From assembly GCA_963800725.1 (NCBI GenBank), contig CAWDCE010000003.1, positions 97,451 to 161,450 of the forward strand: a stretch of 64,000 bases of DNA, in the 5' to 3' direction. Positions 1 to 8,943 of the stretch are shown here, in pieces. Below the pieces are notes generated by a model, which was not told where the DNA came from, made no database searches, and worked only from the letters and a program-made list of their open reading frames with translations. A program made the translations under genes and the position numbers. Within the stretch, counting starts at the first letter, position 1; each line of letters opens with the position of its first letter. This DNA is from Bog-473 sp963800725 (GTDB taxonomy: Bacteria > Actinomycetota > Acidimicrobiia > Acidimicrobiales > RAAP-2).

Positions 1-394
1 GTCCACGTCGGTGCGTCGTCTTTCGACTCCCGCCCGAGAGCAGGCCGGCACCCGAGAGCTTCTCGACCCCAAAGGCCAGTCCCATGTCGCACTCGCCGGC
101 CTTGACCGCCATTGCAGCGACCCGCAGGGCGGTGGCTCCCGTGGCACAGGCGTTGGCCACGTTGTAGACGGGGATGCCGGTCTGTCCGAGCTGCTTTTGG
201 AGCTGCTGGCCGATGCCGGCGTTGGCCGCCATCAAGTTGCCCGCACCGATGACGCCCATATCCTTCATGGTCACCCCACCATCGGCGAGTGCGCCTGAGA
301 CCGCTTCGGCGGCCAGGTCAACGAGGTCCATGTCGGGGTGCTTGCCGAACTTGGTCATGTGAATTCCGAGAATCCACAGGTCGTCAGAAGCCAT
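1..394 (-). CDS. SCP-x-type thiolase (lipid-transfer protein), N-terminal part, cut by window edge
   Basis: The reading frame opens with ATG at 394 and runs off the window. The visible 131 codons give a thiolase-fold N-terminus with the motif NACATGATALR, whose Cys aligns with the nucleophilic Cys of thiolases. Proteins of this kind, with a DUF35 partner, carry out thiolytic or retro-aldol cleavage of acyl-CoA thioesters, for example Ltp2/ChsH2 in steroid side-chain loss. The DUF35 gene lies 3 nt upstream, so the two are surely co-transcribed. The last visible residues (below position 40) read better in another frame, as GRESKDDAPTWT, so a small indel near the edge is possible. Substrate is unknown. 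Confidence 0.85.
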   Translation of the reverse strand, partial: MASDDLWILGIHMTKFGKHPDMDLVDLAAEAVSGALADGGVTMKDMGVIGAGNLMAANAGIGQQLQKQLGQTGIPVYNVANACATGATALRVAAMAVKAGECDMGLAFGVEKLSGAGLLSGGSRKTTHRRG

Positions 395-397
395 TGC

Positions 398-796
398 TCA
401 ACCTCCCAAAGGTTCGAATCCGAACCCGATCGCTTCGGTGCCTTCACTGTCGGTGCCGACGACTTCGGTGGCCAGTCGGACCTTCATGCCCAATGTCACG
501 TGTTCGGGGTCGGGATCGACATTGATCAGATTTGCCCGCACGCTGGTGCCGCCACAGTCGACCAATGCAGCCACGTAGGGGACCGGTACCCCAGGTGCGG
601 CGAAAGCCACGATGGTGAAGGCGCGGACCTCGCCGGTGGTGGCAATGTCGGCCTTGGTGAAATCGTCCTTCCCACAGTTGGCGCAGGCGTTGCGCCTGTC
701 GAAGAATCGGGCGCCGCACGCGGTGCACTCATTGGCCGTCAGGTGCGGCTCATCGCCGAGCACCAGGTAATCGACCAGCGGGATCTGCTTGGCCAT
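398..796 (-). CDS. DUF35 zinc-ribbon/OB-fold acyl-CoA-associated protein
   Basis: This 132-residue protein has a rubredoxin-like zinc ribbon near residues 24-42 (CTAC then CANC) followed by an OB-fold with a GEVRAFTIV strand. This is the usual DUF35 architecture and length. Family members have no catalysis of their own. They form complexes with SCP-x-type thiolases and are thought to position the acyl-CoA, as ChsH2 does in steroid catabolism. The ATG at 796 follows a GGAAGAGGG ribosome site, and the stop lies 3 nt before the thiolase start. A second DUF35/thiolase pair lies at 17.2-18.8 kb. Confidence 0.88.
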   Translation of the reverse strand: MAKQIPLVDYLVLGDEPHLTANECTACGARFFDRRNACANCGKDDFTKADIATTGEVRAFTIVAFAAPGVPVPYVAALVDCGGTSVRANLINVDPDPEHVTLGMKVRLATEVVGTDSEGTEAIGFGFEPLGG

Positions 797-976
797 CGCC
801 CCTCTTCCATCTCATCTCGGGCCCGTCGTGCCATGTCGTGGCCACGATCGGACGCTGAATTGCCACCTCACCGTAGCGGTCCGGCGAAATCTTCCGCCAT
901 TTGAGGCCTACCGAGCTGGCGGTCTCGCTGCTCAGGCCCGGTGCGATTCACGCCTCTGGGCGGTAGCGTCGACCAA

Positions 977-1948
977 ATGGACTACACCCACCTCGGCCGT
1001 AGCGGCCTGCGCGTCAGCCGACTGTGCCTGGGCACAATGAATTTCGGACCCGAGACCGACGAGGCCACCTCGTTTGCGATCATGGATACCGCACTCGATG
1101 TGGGCATTAACTTTTTCGATTCGGCCAACGTCTACGGCCGATCGAAGGGCCGTGGCGCAACCGAGACGATCGTCGGGCGTTGGTTCGCCCAGGGCGCGGG
1201 GCGCCGGGAGCGGACGGTGATCGCCACCAAGCTCTACGGCGACATGGGCGACTGGCCCAATGAGGGCAAGCTGTCGGCACTCAACATCCGACGGGCCTGT
1301 GACGCGTCGCTCAAGCGCCTCCAAACCGACTACATCGATCTCTACCAGATGCACCACATCGATCGCGAGACGGGATGGGACGAGATCTGGGAGGCCATGG
1401 AGGTCCTGCGGACCCAGGGCAAGATCATCTACGTCGGCTCGTCGAACTTCGCCGGATGGCACATTGCCAAGGCCCAGGCGGCGGCTGCGGCTCGCCACTT
1501 CATGGGCCTGGTCTCCGAGCAGTCGATCTACAACCTCCTCTCGCGCAAGGTCGAGATGGAATTGTTGCCAGCCGCCGCCGACTACGGCCTCGGGGTCATT
1601 GCCTGGTCACCGCTGCAAGGCGGCCTCTTGGGTGGGGTGGTCCGCAAGCAGCGCGACGGCAGCCGACGCTACGCCGGTGGGGCGGCCGAGGCGCTCGAGC
1701 ATCTGCGGCCACAACTCGAGGCCTATGAGGATCTCTGCGACGAGATTGGTGAGGAGCCCGGCACCGTTGCCCTGGCTTGGCTGCTCGGGCGCCGAGAAGT
1801 GACCGCACCGATCATCGGGCCCCGAACGCCGGACCAGTTCGACACGGCCCTGCGCGCCGTCGAGGTGACCCTCGACGACGACGTGTTGGCCCGGCTCAAC
1901 ACCATCTTCCCGGGGCACAAGAAGTCCCCCGAGGGCTACGCCTGGTAG
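977..1948 (+). CDS. Aldo/keto reductase
   Basis: This is a 323-residue NADPH-dependent aldo/keto reductase of the AKR/potassium-channel-beta-like branch. The catalytic tetrad is visible: Asp and Tyr in FFDSANVYGR, Lys in VIATKLYG and His in YIDLYQMHHID. The C-terminal IIGPRTPDQ segment fits the cofactor-binding region. The ATG at 977 starts the family-typical MDYTHLGRSGLRVS; an in-frame start 12 codons upstream adds no family sequence. A TAGCGT hexamer ends 8 nt before this ATG, so the mRNA may be leaderless. Length is normal. The substrate is likely a small aldehyde or ketone and cannot be told from sequence. Confidence 0.92.
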   Translation: MDYTHLGRSGLRVSRLCLGTMNFGPETDEATSFAIMDTALDVGINFFDSANVYGRSKGRGATETIVGRWFAQGAGRRERTVIATKLYGDMGDWPNEGKLSALNIRRACDASLKRLQTDYIDLYQMHHIDRETGWDEIWEAMEVLRTQGKIIYVGSSNFAGWHIAKAQAAAAARHFMGLVSEQSIYNLLSRKVEMELLPAAADYGLGVIAWSPLQGGLLGGVVRKQRDGSRRYAGGAAEALEHLRPQLEAYEDLCDEIGEEPGTVALAWLLGRREVTAPIIGPRTPDQFDTALRAVEVTLDDDVLARLNTIFPGHKKSPEGYAW

Positions 1949-1958
1949 GCGATCCTCG

Positions 1959-1983
1959 TAAGCGGAACTAGATATTCCGCTTA
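1959..1983. promoter_or_regulatory. Palindromic operator, probably for the TetR at 3534
   Basis: A perfect 9-bp inverted repeat (TAAGCGGAA / TTCCGCTTA) is separated by 7 nt. It sits just upstream of a TACACT hexamer (1989-1994) that would be the -10 element of the MFS-TetR transcript. Size, symmetry and position fit a TetR-family operator. That the downstream TetR binds it is inference from autoregulated exporter operons. Confidence 0.65.
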
Positions 1984-1997
1984 TCGGCTACACTGCA

Positions 1998-2028
1998 CTT
2001 GCAGCGGGCAACGCCCGCCACCTGCAAG
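1998..2028 (+). other. Stem-loop in the 5' leader of the MFS gene
   Basis: An outer stem CTTGCAG/CTGCAAG encloses an inner stem CGGGC/GCCCG with an AAC loop and a 4-nt bulge. It begins near the predicted transcription start and ends 21 nt before the MFS ATG. It could protect the transcript 5' end or be a second protein-binding site. Function is unknown. Confidence 0.45.
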
Positions 2029-2049
2029 CGGATTGGGGTCGAGTTGGCT

Positions 2050-3534
2050 ATGGCACAGAGTGAATCGCCCGCCGGAACCGTCGAGAAGCGGGTCCACTAC
2101 CAGTTGACCTTTGCCGTGCTGGCCTTGGCCGCGCTGGCCTTCAGCTTGCTGCAGTCGGCCGTCATTCCGGCCCTGCCGTCGCTCGAGCATTCCCTACATG
2201 CCTCGGCCGACGCCGTGGCGTGGCTGCTAACGGGGTACCTACTTTCTGCTGCCATCTTCACCCCCATCCTCGGCCGGGTCGGCGACATGCGGGGCAAAGA
2301 AAAGGTGCTGGTGATTGTCCTGGTGGCGCTTTGCATCGGGACCCTGATTAGCGCCCTGGCAACGACCTTGCCCGTGATGCTTTTCGGCCGCATCATTCAA
2401 GGAGCGGGCGGCGCCATCTTCCCGCTCGCCTTCGGCATCATTCGCGACGAATTCCCGCCCGCCCGCGTCGTTGGGGGAATTGGCTTTTTGTCCTCGATCC
2501 TCGGGGTTGGGGCCGGGCTCGGCATCGTCATGGCCGGTCCGATCATCGAGCATTTGAATTATCACTGGTTGTTCTGGATTCCGCTCGTCATGTGCGTCGT
2601 CGCCACGGTCGCCACCGTGCTGTTCGTACCCGAATCGCCAATTCGCACACCCGGCCGCATCAACGTGGTCGGTGCCATCTTGATGTCGGGATGGTTGGTG
2701 GCCGGATTGCTCGCAGTCGCAGAGGGCCCGATCATTGGATGGGGCGACCCGTGGGTGCTCGGGTTGTTCCTGGCGGCCATAGTCCTGCTCTTGGGGTGGA
2801 TTCGAAGCGAATCGCGTTCGGCGTCACCGTTGGTCGACATGAAGATGATGCGCATCCCCGAGGTGTGGACCACCAACCTCGCCGCCCTGTTGTTCGGTTT
2901 CGGGATGTACGTAATGTTCACGATCGTGCCGCAATTCGTCGAAACCTCCACCAAGTACTCCTACGGCTTGGGTGCGTCGGTGACCCAGTCGGGTCTCGAC
3001 CTGCTGCCGTTCGCCGTCGCCATGCTCTTCGTCGCCCCACTGACCGGCAAGCTCTCGGTCCGCTTCGGCGGCCGCCGCGTCTTGCTGGCCGGCTGCCTCT
3101 TCTCGGCCAGCGCCTACATCGAGCTCGTGTTCTGGCACAGTCACACGTGGCAGGTCCTGTTGTCGGCCGGCCTCTTGGGCATCGGGATCGCCATGGGGTA
3201 TGCCGCCATGTCGAATCTGGTCGTCGAAGCGGTACCGCAGTCCCAAACCGGGGTGGCGACGGGTATGAACACCAACATCAGAAACATCGGTGGCGCGGTT
3301 GGTGCGGGTGTGGCCACCAGCATCGTGGTCAGTTCCTTGCTGGCGGACGGGACACCGAGCGAGCACGGTTATGTCATGGCCTTCATCGTGTCGGCGGTCG
3401 GTCTGCTCGCGGCGGCCGTCGTCGCGTTGGTGATCCCGCGCCATCCGGTGCACGATCCCGACGCCATCGACCAATTGACCGCGGTGGCTTCGGGGCCGAG
3501 CGCCATTGTGGCCACGTCATCTCGGGTCGATTGA
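2050..3534 (+). CDS. MFS multidrug exporter (DHA2/EmrB-like)
   Basis: A 494-residue, strongly hydrophobic protein with the DHA2-type layout. It has long N-terminal transmembrane segments, the motif-A-like GRVGDMRGKEKV loop between TM2 and TM3, and hydrophobic segments continuing to about residue 470. Its role is proton-driven export of drugs or toxic metabolites across the cytoplasmic membrane. The ATG at 2050 is preferred over one 17 codons earlier because the extension falls in the leader hairpin. The stop overlaps the next ATG by one base (TGATG), coupling it to the TetR gene. The operator at 1959-1983 suggests inducible expression. The exported substrate is unknown. Confidence 0.9.
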   Translation: MAQSESPAGTVEKRVHYQLTFAVLALAALAFSLLQSAVIPALPSLEHSLHASADAVAWLLTGYLLSAAIFTPILGRVGDMRGKEKVLVIVLVALCIGTLISALATTLPVMLFGRIIQGAGGAIFPLAFGIIRDEFPPARVVGGIGFLSSILGVGAGLGIVMAGPIIEHLNYHWLFWIPLVMCVVATVATVLFVPESPIRTPGRINVVGAILMSGWLVAGLLAVAEGPIIGWGDPWVLGLFLAAIVLLLGWIRSESRSASPLVDMKMMRIPEVWTTNLAALLFGFGMYVMFTIVPQFVETSTKYSYGLGASVTQSGLDLLPFAVAMLFVAPLTGKLSVRFGGRRVLLAGCLFSASAYIELVFWHSHTWQVLLSAGLLGIGIAMGYAAMSNLVVEAVPQSQTGVATGMNTNIRNIGGAVGAGVATSIVVSSLLADGTPSEHGYVMAFIVSAVGLLAAAVVALVIPRHPVHDPDAIDQLTAVASGPSAIVATSSRVD

Positions 3535-4199
3535 TGGCGGGGCGGGTAATGCCGGCGCCTCGGCGGCTTCGAAGGGATGCCGAACTGAATCTCGAGCGCA
3601 TCGTCGCCGCGGCCCAGGACGTCTTTTCCGAGTGCGGGTTCGAGGCCTCGATGGAACAGGTGGCGAGTCGGGCCGGGGTCGGGGTGGGGACGCTCTACCG
3701 GCGGTTTCCGAACAAGGAGCGCTTGGTGCTCGCCGTGCTCGAGATGGGGAATGCGCATTCGGCTGCGCTCGTCGAAGATGTCTTGGCCAACTCGAGTGCC
3801 GAGGACGGCATCTTCGAGTTCATGCGCCGATGCGTGGGCATGGCACCGAGCCTGCGAGCGCTGGTCTCGCGTTCGCCCCAGCTCGCCGAGTCCCATCTGA
3901 CCATGGTCGATCGCGTCACCCCGGCGGTGAACCGGCTGATCGCCAATGCCAAGGCGGCGGGCTCATTGCGCAGCGACGTCACCTTCAGTGATATTGCGAT
4001 CATCTTGCTATCGGTGCGCTCCATTGAAGATCGCGTTGCGGCGCAGCGCGCTGACGGAACGGTGGAGACCAGACTCGGATCCCATCAAGGTGAGCGCCTC
4101 TTGGCCCTCTTGATCGACGGGCTCGGAGTGACCGGGACGACCTTGCCGCACCGCCCATTGAGCCGGACTCAGCTCGGCGACGTGTTAGTGCGGGGCTGA
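3534..4199 (+). CDS. TetR-family repressor of the MFS exporter
   Basis: A 221-residue regulator with a TetR helix-turn-helix near residues 20-65 (MEQVASRAGVGVGTLYRRF), where the recognition helix is typical of the family. The C-terminal half is the divergent ligand-binding domain. The ATG overlaps the MFS stop by one base, so the two are co-translated. This arrangement and the operator upstream of the exporter imply local feedback control relieved by an exporter substrate. It converges on the MMPL gene, whose stop is 26 nt away, and I see no clear terminator between them. Confidence 0.92.
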   Translation: MAGRVMPAPRRLRRDAELNLERIVAAAQDVFSECGFEASMEQVASRAGVGVGTLYRRFPNKERLVLAVLEMGNAHSAALVEDVLANSSAEDGIFEFMRRCVGMAPSLRALVSRSPQLAESHLTMVDRVTPAVNRLIANAKAAGSLRSDVTFSDIAIILLSVRSIEDRVAAQRADGTVETRLGSHQGERLLALLIDGLGVTGTTLPHRPLSRTQLGDVLVRG

Positions 4200-4224
4200 G
4201 CGAAGCTCGGCCAAACCCACAACG

Positions 4225-6453
4225 TCAGGGGGCGGTGGTGGCGGCCAGTGCGGCGTCGGGGTGGGGAAGCCCAGCGTCGGCCGCGGCCAGGTCGTCGGCA
4301 TCGACCGACAATACGGGCAAGATTCGGTCGAGGCTCTTTGGGAACCACCAGTTGGCCTTGCCGAAGAGCATCATCACCGATGGCACCACGCACATGCGGA
4401 TGAGCACGGCGTCGACGAAGATACCGCCGGCCAGTCCGATGCCGAATTCCTTGATGACGCGTTGGCCACCGAAGACGAACGAACCGAAGACCAAGATCAT
4501 GATGAGGGCAGCCGCCGTGATGGTCTTTCCCGTGGCGGCAAGTCCATTGCGCACCGCAACCTTGGTGTCGCCCGACTTGAGATACTCCTCGTGGATTCGA
4601 GTCACCAAGAAGACCTGGTAGTCCATCGACAGCCCGAACAATATGGCGAAGAGCATGACGGGGAGGAACGCCTCGACCGGGCCGGTCTGATTGATGCCGA
4701 CGATCGAGCCGGCGTCGCCCCATTGGAAGACCGCTACCAATATCCCGAACGCCGCGGCAATCGAGAGGATGTTCATGACCGCACCGGTCGTGGGGATGAC
4801 GAAACTCCGGAACACAATGGCCAGCAAGATGAACGACATCGCGACGACGAGGCCGATGAAGAGCGGGAGCTTGGACGTCAGCACGTTGGCGAAGTCCACG
4901 AAGATGGCCGTATTACCGCCCACCAATATCTTGACCCCTGAGTCCCCGACGGCGTCGGGGACCGTCGTATCTCGCAGGTGGTAGATGAGATTGGTGGTGG
5001 CGGCATCTTGGGGAGCCGACTTCGGGTAGACCTGGACAAAGGCGACTTCACCGCCGGTCTTGCTTGGGATGAAGAACGGCGTCGAGACGCTCTGGACGTT
5101 GGGCTGCTTGGCGACTTCGGACGCGGCGTGCTCGATGACGGCCTTGTCGGCCGGCGAGTTGACGACCGCAACCAGTTGGAGCGGTCCGTTGAAGCCTGGG
5201 CCAAATCCCTTGGCCAGTTCGTCGTACGCCGTGCGGGTCGTCGTCCCGACCGGGTCGCTGCCCTGATCGGACGATCCGAGGCGCAATGAGAAGAACGGCG
5301 CGGCCAGCGCGCCCACCACAATGAGGGCCAGGACGGCGGAGACGACCGGTGCACGCTGCACCCGGTCGGCCCAGCGGGGCCAAAAACCCTTGTTGTCCGC
5401 CCCGACGATGCGTGGGCCGTTCTCCGCCAGGTTGCGCTTCTGCTTGCGGCTCATGACCTTGGGGCCGATGAATCCGAGCATGGCAGGGAGCAGCGTCAAG
5501 GCGGCGATCATGGTGAAGGCGACACCGATGGAAGCGGCGACGGCGAGGCCGTAGAGGAAGCTGACCCCGAGCGCGAACATGCCGAGCAGCGCGATGCAGA
5601 CAATCACACCGGCGAAGAGCACGGCGCGTCCCGATGTGTTGACGGCATTGACGATCGAATCCTCGGGGCTGCGTCCCGCCACGAGCCCTTGGCGGTGCCG
5701 GGTCACGATGAAGAGGGCATAGTCGACCCCGACCCCGAGCCCGATCAGCGCCACAAGAATTGGCGAGAACTGCGGCATCTTGAGCAGATGGCTCAGCATC
5801 TCGATCAGCCCAATGGCGCTGCCGAGAGCGAACAGGGCCGACATGATTGGAAGCACGGCGGCGAAGATGGACCCAAAGACCAACAACAACACGATCAAGG
5901 CCAAGATGACCCCGAGTCCGGTCCCGTCGCCGAGGGCCTGGGGATTCGACAGCTCGCCCAACTGACCGGACACCGCAATGTGGAGCTGCCCCCCGGCAGT
6001 CGACGTCGCCGCGTCGACGAATCGCTTGGCCTCGGGCTGGGTGAGGTTGTTGAGTTGTTGATCGAGCGTCACCGTGGCGAAGCCGATCGTTTCATCGGCG
6101 TTCAGGTGCTTCGCGCCCTGCGCCGAGGTGAACGGGACAACGGTCGTGACGTGGGGCAGCGCCTGGACCTTTTGCAGCGATTGGTCGATCTGGGCCGCGA
6201 TGGCCGGATCGGTCAGCTTGGCCCCGCCACTGGTGTAGTACACGATGTTTTCGGTGTCACCAGCGTTCTTGGGCGCCGCCGATTGCAAGAGCGCAATGGC
6301 GTCGGTCGACTGCGTGTGGGGGAGTGAAAACGAGTTGGAATAGGCCGAACCGACGGACTTGCCGAGCACCGAGGTGACGACCAACACGGCGATCCAAATG
6401 GCCAGCACCAGCCACCGGTGGCGAACACACCACCCCGCCAATGAGCGCAACAT
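4225..6453 (-). CDS. MMPL/RND-family lipid or drug exporter
   Basis: A 742-residue inner-membrane protein with the duplicated MMPL architecture. Each half has one TM helix, an extracellular domain of roughly 120-150 residues, and a block of about five TM helices. The GLGVGVDYALFIVTRHR segment in the first half and the FGLSMDYQVFLVTRIHEEY segment in the second are the paired TM4 regions carrying the proton-relay Asp-Tyr motif of MmpL proteins. MmpL homologues export lipids, glycolipids or small molecules by proton-motive force. A GAGGAGAT site precedes the ATG. It follows the DUF1707 gene by about 100 nt on the same strand. Cargo is unknown. Confidence 0.93.
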   Translation of the reverse strand: MLRSLAGWCVRHRWLVLAIWIAVLVVTSVLGKSVGSAYSNSFSLPHTQSTDAIALLQSAAPKNAGDTENIVYYTSGGAKLTDPAIAAQIDQSLQKVQALPHVTTVVPFTSAQGAKHLNADETIGFATVTLDQQLNNLTQPEAKRFVDAATSTAGGQLHIAVSGQLGELSNPQALGDGTGLGVILALIVLLLVFGSIFAAVLPIMSALFALGSAIGLIEMLSHLLKMPQFSPILVALIGLGVGVDYALFIVTRHRQGLVAGRSPEDSIVNAVNTSGRAVLFAGVIVCIALLGMFALGVSFLYGLAVAASIGVAFTMIAALTLLPAMLGFIGPKVMSRKQKRNLAENGPRIVGADNKGFWPRWADRVQRAPVVSAVLALIVVGALAAPFFSLRLGSSDQGSDPVGTTTRTAYDELAKGFGPGFNGPLQLVAVVNSPADKAVIEHAASEVAKQPNVQSVSTPFFIPSKTGGEVAFVQVYPKSAPQDAATTNLIYHLRDTTVPDAVGDSGVKILVGGNTAIFVDFANVLTSKLPLFIGLVVAMSFILLAIVFRSFVIPTTGAVMNILSIAAAFGILVAVFQWGDAGSIVGINQTGPVEAFLPVMLFAILFGLSMDYQVFLVTRIHEEYLKSGDTKVAVRNGLAATGKTITAAALIMILVFGSFVFGGQRVIKEFGIGLAGGIFVDAVLIRMCVVPSVMMLFGKANWWFPKSLDRILPVLSVDADDLAAADAGLPHPDAALAATTAP

Positions 6454-6557
6454 GAAAGAGATCTCCTCAACGACTGGTCAAAGCGGCGCGGTGCCAGCTT
6501 TGCGCCTAGACGCTATCGCTCGGCGACGGCCGCACCGGTTCATGGGGCACCGAATGG

Positions 6558-7037
6558 TCACAATTCGCCGGTGACCTGGTGATAGTGGCCCGATGCGGCG
6601 GCTCGGTGTTTCTGCGACCCCGACCCGTTGGTGTGGCGTCGACGGGCGCGGTGCCACACGAACACCGCGGCCACGACGAATAGCAACCACGGCAGGTGGA
6701 GGGAGGACATCGTCGTGCCGGCCGCCACGATGATCAGGGCGATCACGATGAGTAACGGCACCAGCCTTGAACGGCGCGGCGCCTTTGGTGCGGGCTCGTC
6801 GACCAGGCGTGGAAGATCGTCGAAGAGACCGCTGAGGTCCCCTCGGGTGATCGCACCCATGGCACGGTCGAGGCGTTCTTTGAATTCGCCGGCGTCGAGG
6901 CGCCCGTCGGCGAAGTGACGGGACAGCTTGTCGGCCACTTCGTTGCGCTCACCGTCGCTGGCCCGCAGATGGGCGTCGGTGGCCGTCCCGATGCGGCGCG
7001 CCCCTCCCGGGTAGATGGGGTCCCATCGATAGCGCAT
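6558..7037 (-). CDS. DUF1707 membrane protein
   Basis: A 159-residue protein. A DUF1707 domain at about residues 26-66 (LRASDGERNEVADKLSRHF and DAGEFKERLDRAM) is followed by a basic segment and two hydrophobic helices at about residues 93-128. The ATG at 7037 follows GAAAGGA with good spacing; an in-frame extension of 84 codons is low-complexity Pro/Arg and non-family. DUF1707 proteins are common actinobacterial membrane proteins of unknown role, often near PspC and two-component genes, exactly as here. Confidence 0.85.
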   Translation of the reverse strand: MRYRWDPIYPGGARRIGTATDAHLRASDGERNEVADKLSRHFADGRLDAGEFKERLDRAMGAITRGDLSGLFDDLPRLVDEPAPKAPRRSRLVPLLIVIALIIVAAGTTMSSLHLPWLLFVVAAVFVWHRARRRHTNGSGSQKHRAAASGHYHQVTGEL

Positions 7038-7105
7038 GGCGTGTCCTTTCGCTTGGGTGCGTGGTGGAGGTCGTGGTGGAGGTCGTGGTGGTCGGGGGCG
7101 CCTGG

Positions 7106-7411
7106 TCAGCGGGCCCGTTCCGCGTCCAAGAGTTCTTCGGCCACCGAAGTCTGCGCCCCTTGCTCGGGAATCATGAGCCAACAGGCCAGGTACAACGGCA
7201 CGGCGAGTCCTCCCAAGAGCGTCATGACCACGAAGGCGATCCGCACCAGGGTCGGGTCGACATCGAAGAAGTCCGCCAGTCCGACGCATACCCCGGCAAC
7301 AAAGCGGCCCTCGGCCCCACGGCTGAGCCGGTCGGGTTCGGACGATCGGGCGCTCGAAGTGCTGTCACTGTGATCCTGGCTGGGTCCATTTGGCGGCGTT
7401 GAGAGGTTCAT
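7106..7411 (-). CDS. PspC-domain small membrane protein
   Basis: A 101-residue protein with a PspC domain at about residues 30-82. The signature is RFVAGVCVGLADFFDVDP, followed by a hydrophobic helix and LYLACWLMIPE. In the phage-shock system PspC senses envelope stress, and in actinobacteria PspC modules are often tied to LiaS-like kinases. It is divergent from a kinase that carries its own PspC domain, with a perfect palindrome between the two starts, and leads into the DUF1707 and MMPL genes. An envelope-stress role is inferred. Confidence 0.88.
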   Translation of the reverse strand: MNLSTPPNGPSQDHSDSTSSARSSEPDRLSRGAEGRFVAGVCVGLADFFDVDPTLVRIAFVVMTLLGGLAVPLYLACWLMIPEQGAQTSVAEELLDAERAR

Positions 7412-7488
7412 GCACCGATTGTGAACGACGCCCGCGGCCGGCGGTATTGGGAATGACCCTGGTCGGACCCTCAGTGGTGGCCCGAGCC

Positions 7489-7506
7489 ATCAGGGATGTC
7501 CCTGAT
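7489..7506. promoter_or_regulatory. Perfect 8-2-8 palindrome between divergent PspC genes
   Basis: ATCAGGGA and TCCCTGAT flank a 2-nt centre. It lies 77 nt from the PspC start and about 95 nt from the likely kinase start. The size and dyad fit a NarL/LuxR-type response-regulator site, which would let the regulator at 8940 control both arms. This assignment is inferred from position and symmetry. Confidence 0.5.
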
Positions 7507-7600
7507 AGCCCGGAGCGTCGAGGCGCGAGATCATCGTGGTATCGCAAAATCCACCGATACCGAGAATCCGGGACCCGATGCGGCCACCGGCGGGCCCGGT

Positions 7601-8943
7601 GTGACGTCATCGCACCAGGGGTGGGAGTGGGGCGGGCGACGCCAACGGGACCGTCCGGTCGCCCCATGGGTGCCACGGCGCGACCAACGACACCCTCCCC
7701 ACCGCCATGGACCCTGGCATCTGCGTGTCCCATTGCGCCGTGATCCCGACGCCCGAGTCCTCGGGGGCGTCTGTGCCGGAATTTCTGATTCGACGGCCAT
7801 CGACGTCACCATTGTGCGGATCGGATTCGCCCTTTTGGGACTGGTGAGCGGCGTCGGGGTGCTCCTTTACGCGCTGGCCTGGCTGATCGTCCCGCTCGGC
7901 GGTGAGAGTTCCAACATCTTTGGGCGGGCGGTCCACGACGGACGAGGGATCCGCCTGGTCCTCGCCATCATCCCGGCATTCATCGTTGCCCAGGTTGTGG
8001 CGTCGTCGCTGCACGTCGGATTCGTGGGCTCTTTTATCTGGTCGGTCTTCTTGGCCGCGGGCGCCGCCGTATTGATCTGGCGCAATGCCAGTGACGATGA
8101 ACGGGCCTGGATTGATCGCGACCTCATCCCAATGGTGCGGCCGGATCGAGACCGCCACTCGCCCCGGTCGGTGTGGTGGCGCGTGGTCCTCGGCATTGTC
8201 CTGGCCATTATCGGCATCTTGGTGATTGCCCTTGGTCACAACACCGCCGCCGCGTTGCGCCCGGTCGGCGGTGCATTGTTGTTCATTGCTGCGGTCGTCG
8301 TGATCTTCGGACCGTGGTGGATCAGCCTGGTGCGCGATCTGATGTCCGAACGCCAGGCACGTGCATTGGCCGAGGAACGCTCGCAGATGGCGGCACACGT
8401 GCACGACTCGGTGCTCCAGACCCTGGCGCTCATTCAACGCTCGGCCGACGATCCCCAACGGGTGCGGGCACTGGCGCGCACCCAAGAGCGCGAGCTGCGC
8501 TCATGGCTCATCGACGGACGACCCCCGGTCACCTTTAGCGACGACGCAAGCACCCTGGTCGAAGGCGTCACCGTGCTCCAACGCCAGGTGGAAGCCGACC
8601 ACGGGATCACGGTGCAGGCGGTAATTGTCGGCGATTGCCCCTTGAGTGACCCGCTCGCGCTCTGCTCGATGCGGCCCACGAGGCGACCGTCAACGCCGCC
8701 AAGTGGTCCGGGGAGGACCAGGTATCGCTCTATGCCGAAGTCGAACGCGACACGGTGATGTTGTTCGTGCGCGACCGGGGGTGCGGCTTCGATCCGGCGA
8801 CCGTCCCCGACGATCGCCGCGGCATCGCGGAGTCCATCCGCACGCGCATGCAGCGCTGCGGAGGTTCGGCGGTTGTTCGATCACGCCCGGGTGAAGGCAC
8901 CGAAGTCGAGCTCGCGGTGCCCCGGCGGGACCCGGCCTCGTGA
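7601..8943 (+). CDS. PspC-domain sensor histidine kinase, broken by a frameshift
   Basis: The protein starts with a basic region and a PspC domain (RVLGGVCAGISDSTAIDV), then further TM helices. A HisKA_3-type H-box follows (VHDSVLQTLALI) with its phospho-accepting His, and then an HATPase domain with the GCGFDP G-box. The frame changes near 8668: residues up to DPLAL are in one frame and LLDAAHEATVNAAKW onward in another. The span leaves a remainder of two, as one lost base would. GTG at 7601 is chosen because an earlier ATG falls inside the palindrome; the start is uncertain. It overlaps the response-regulator start by GTGA. Likely a LiaS-like envelope-stress sensor. Confidence 0.82.

Noticed and set aside
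2592..3533. Long open frame running into the TetR gene from within the MFS gene
   Set aside because: It is the Arg-rich antiphase of the MFS coding sequence. Only the part from 3534 is a protein.
7489..7506. Start codon of the PspC kinase inside the palindrome
   Set aside because: An ATG at 7496 opens the frame, but the first 35 codons are not family-like and would place the operator in the coding region. GTG at 7601 is preferred.
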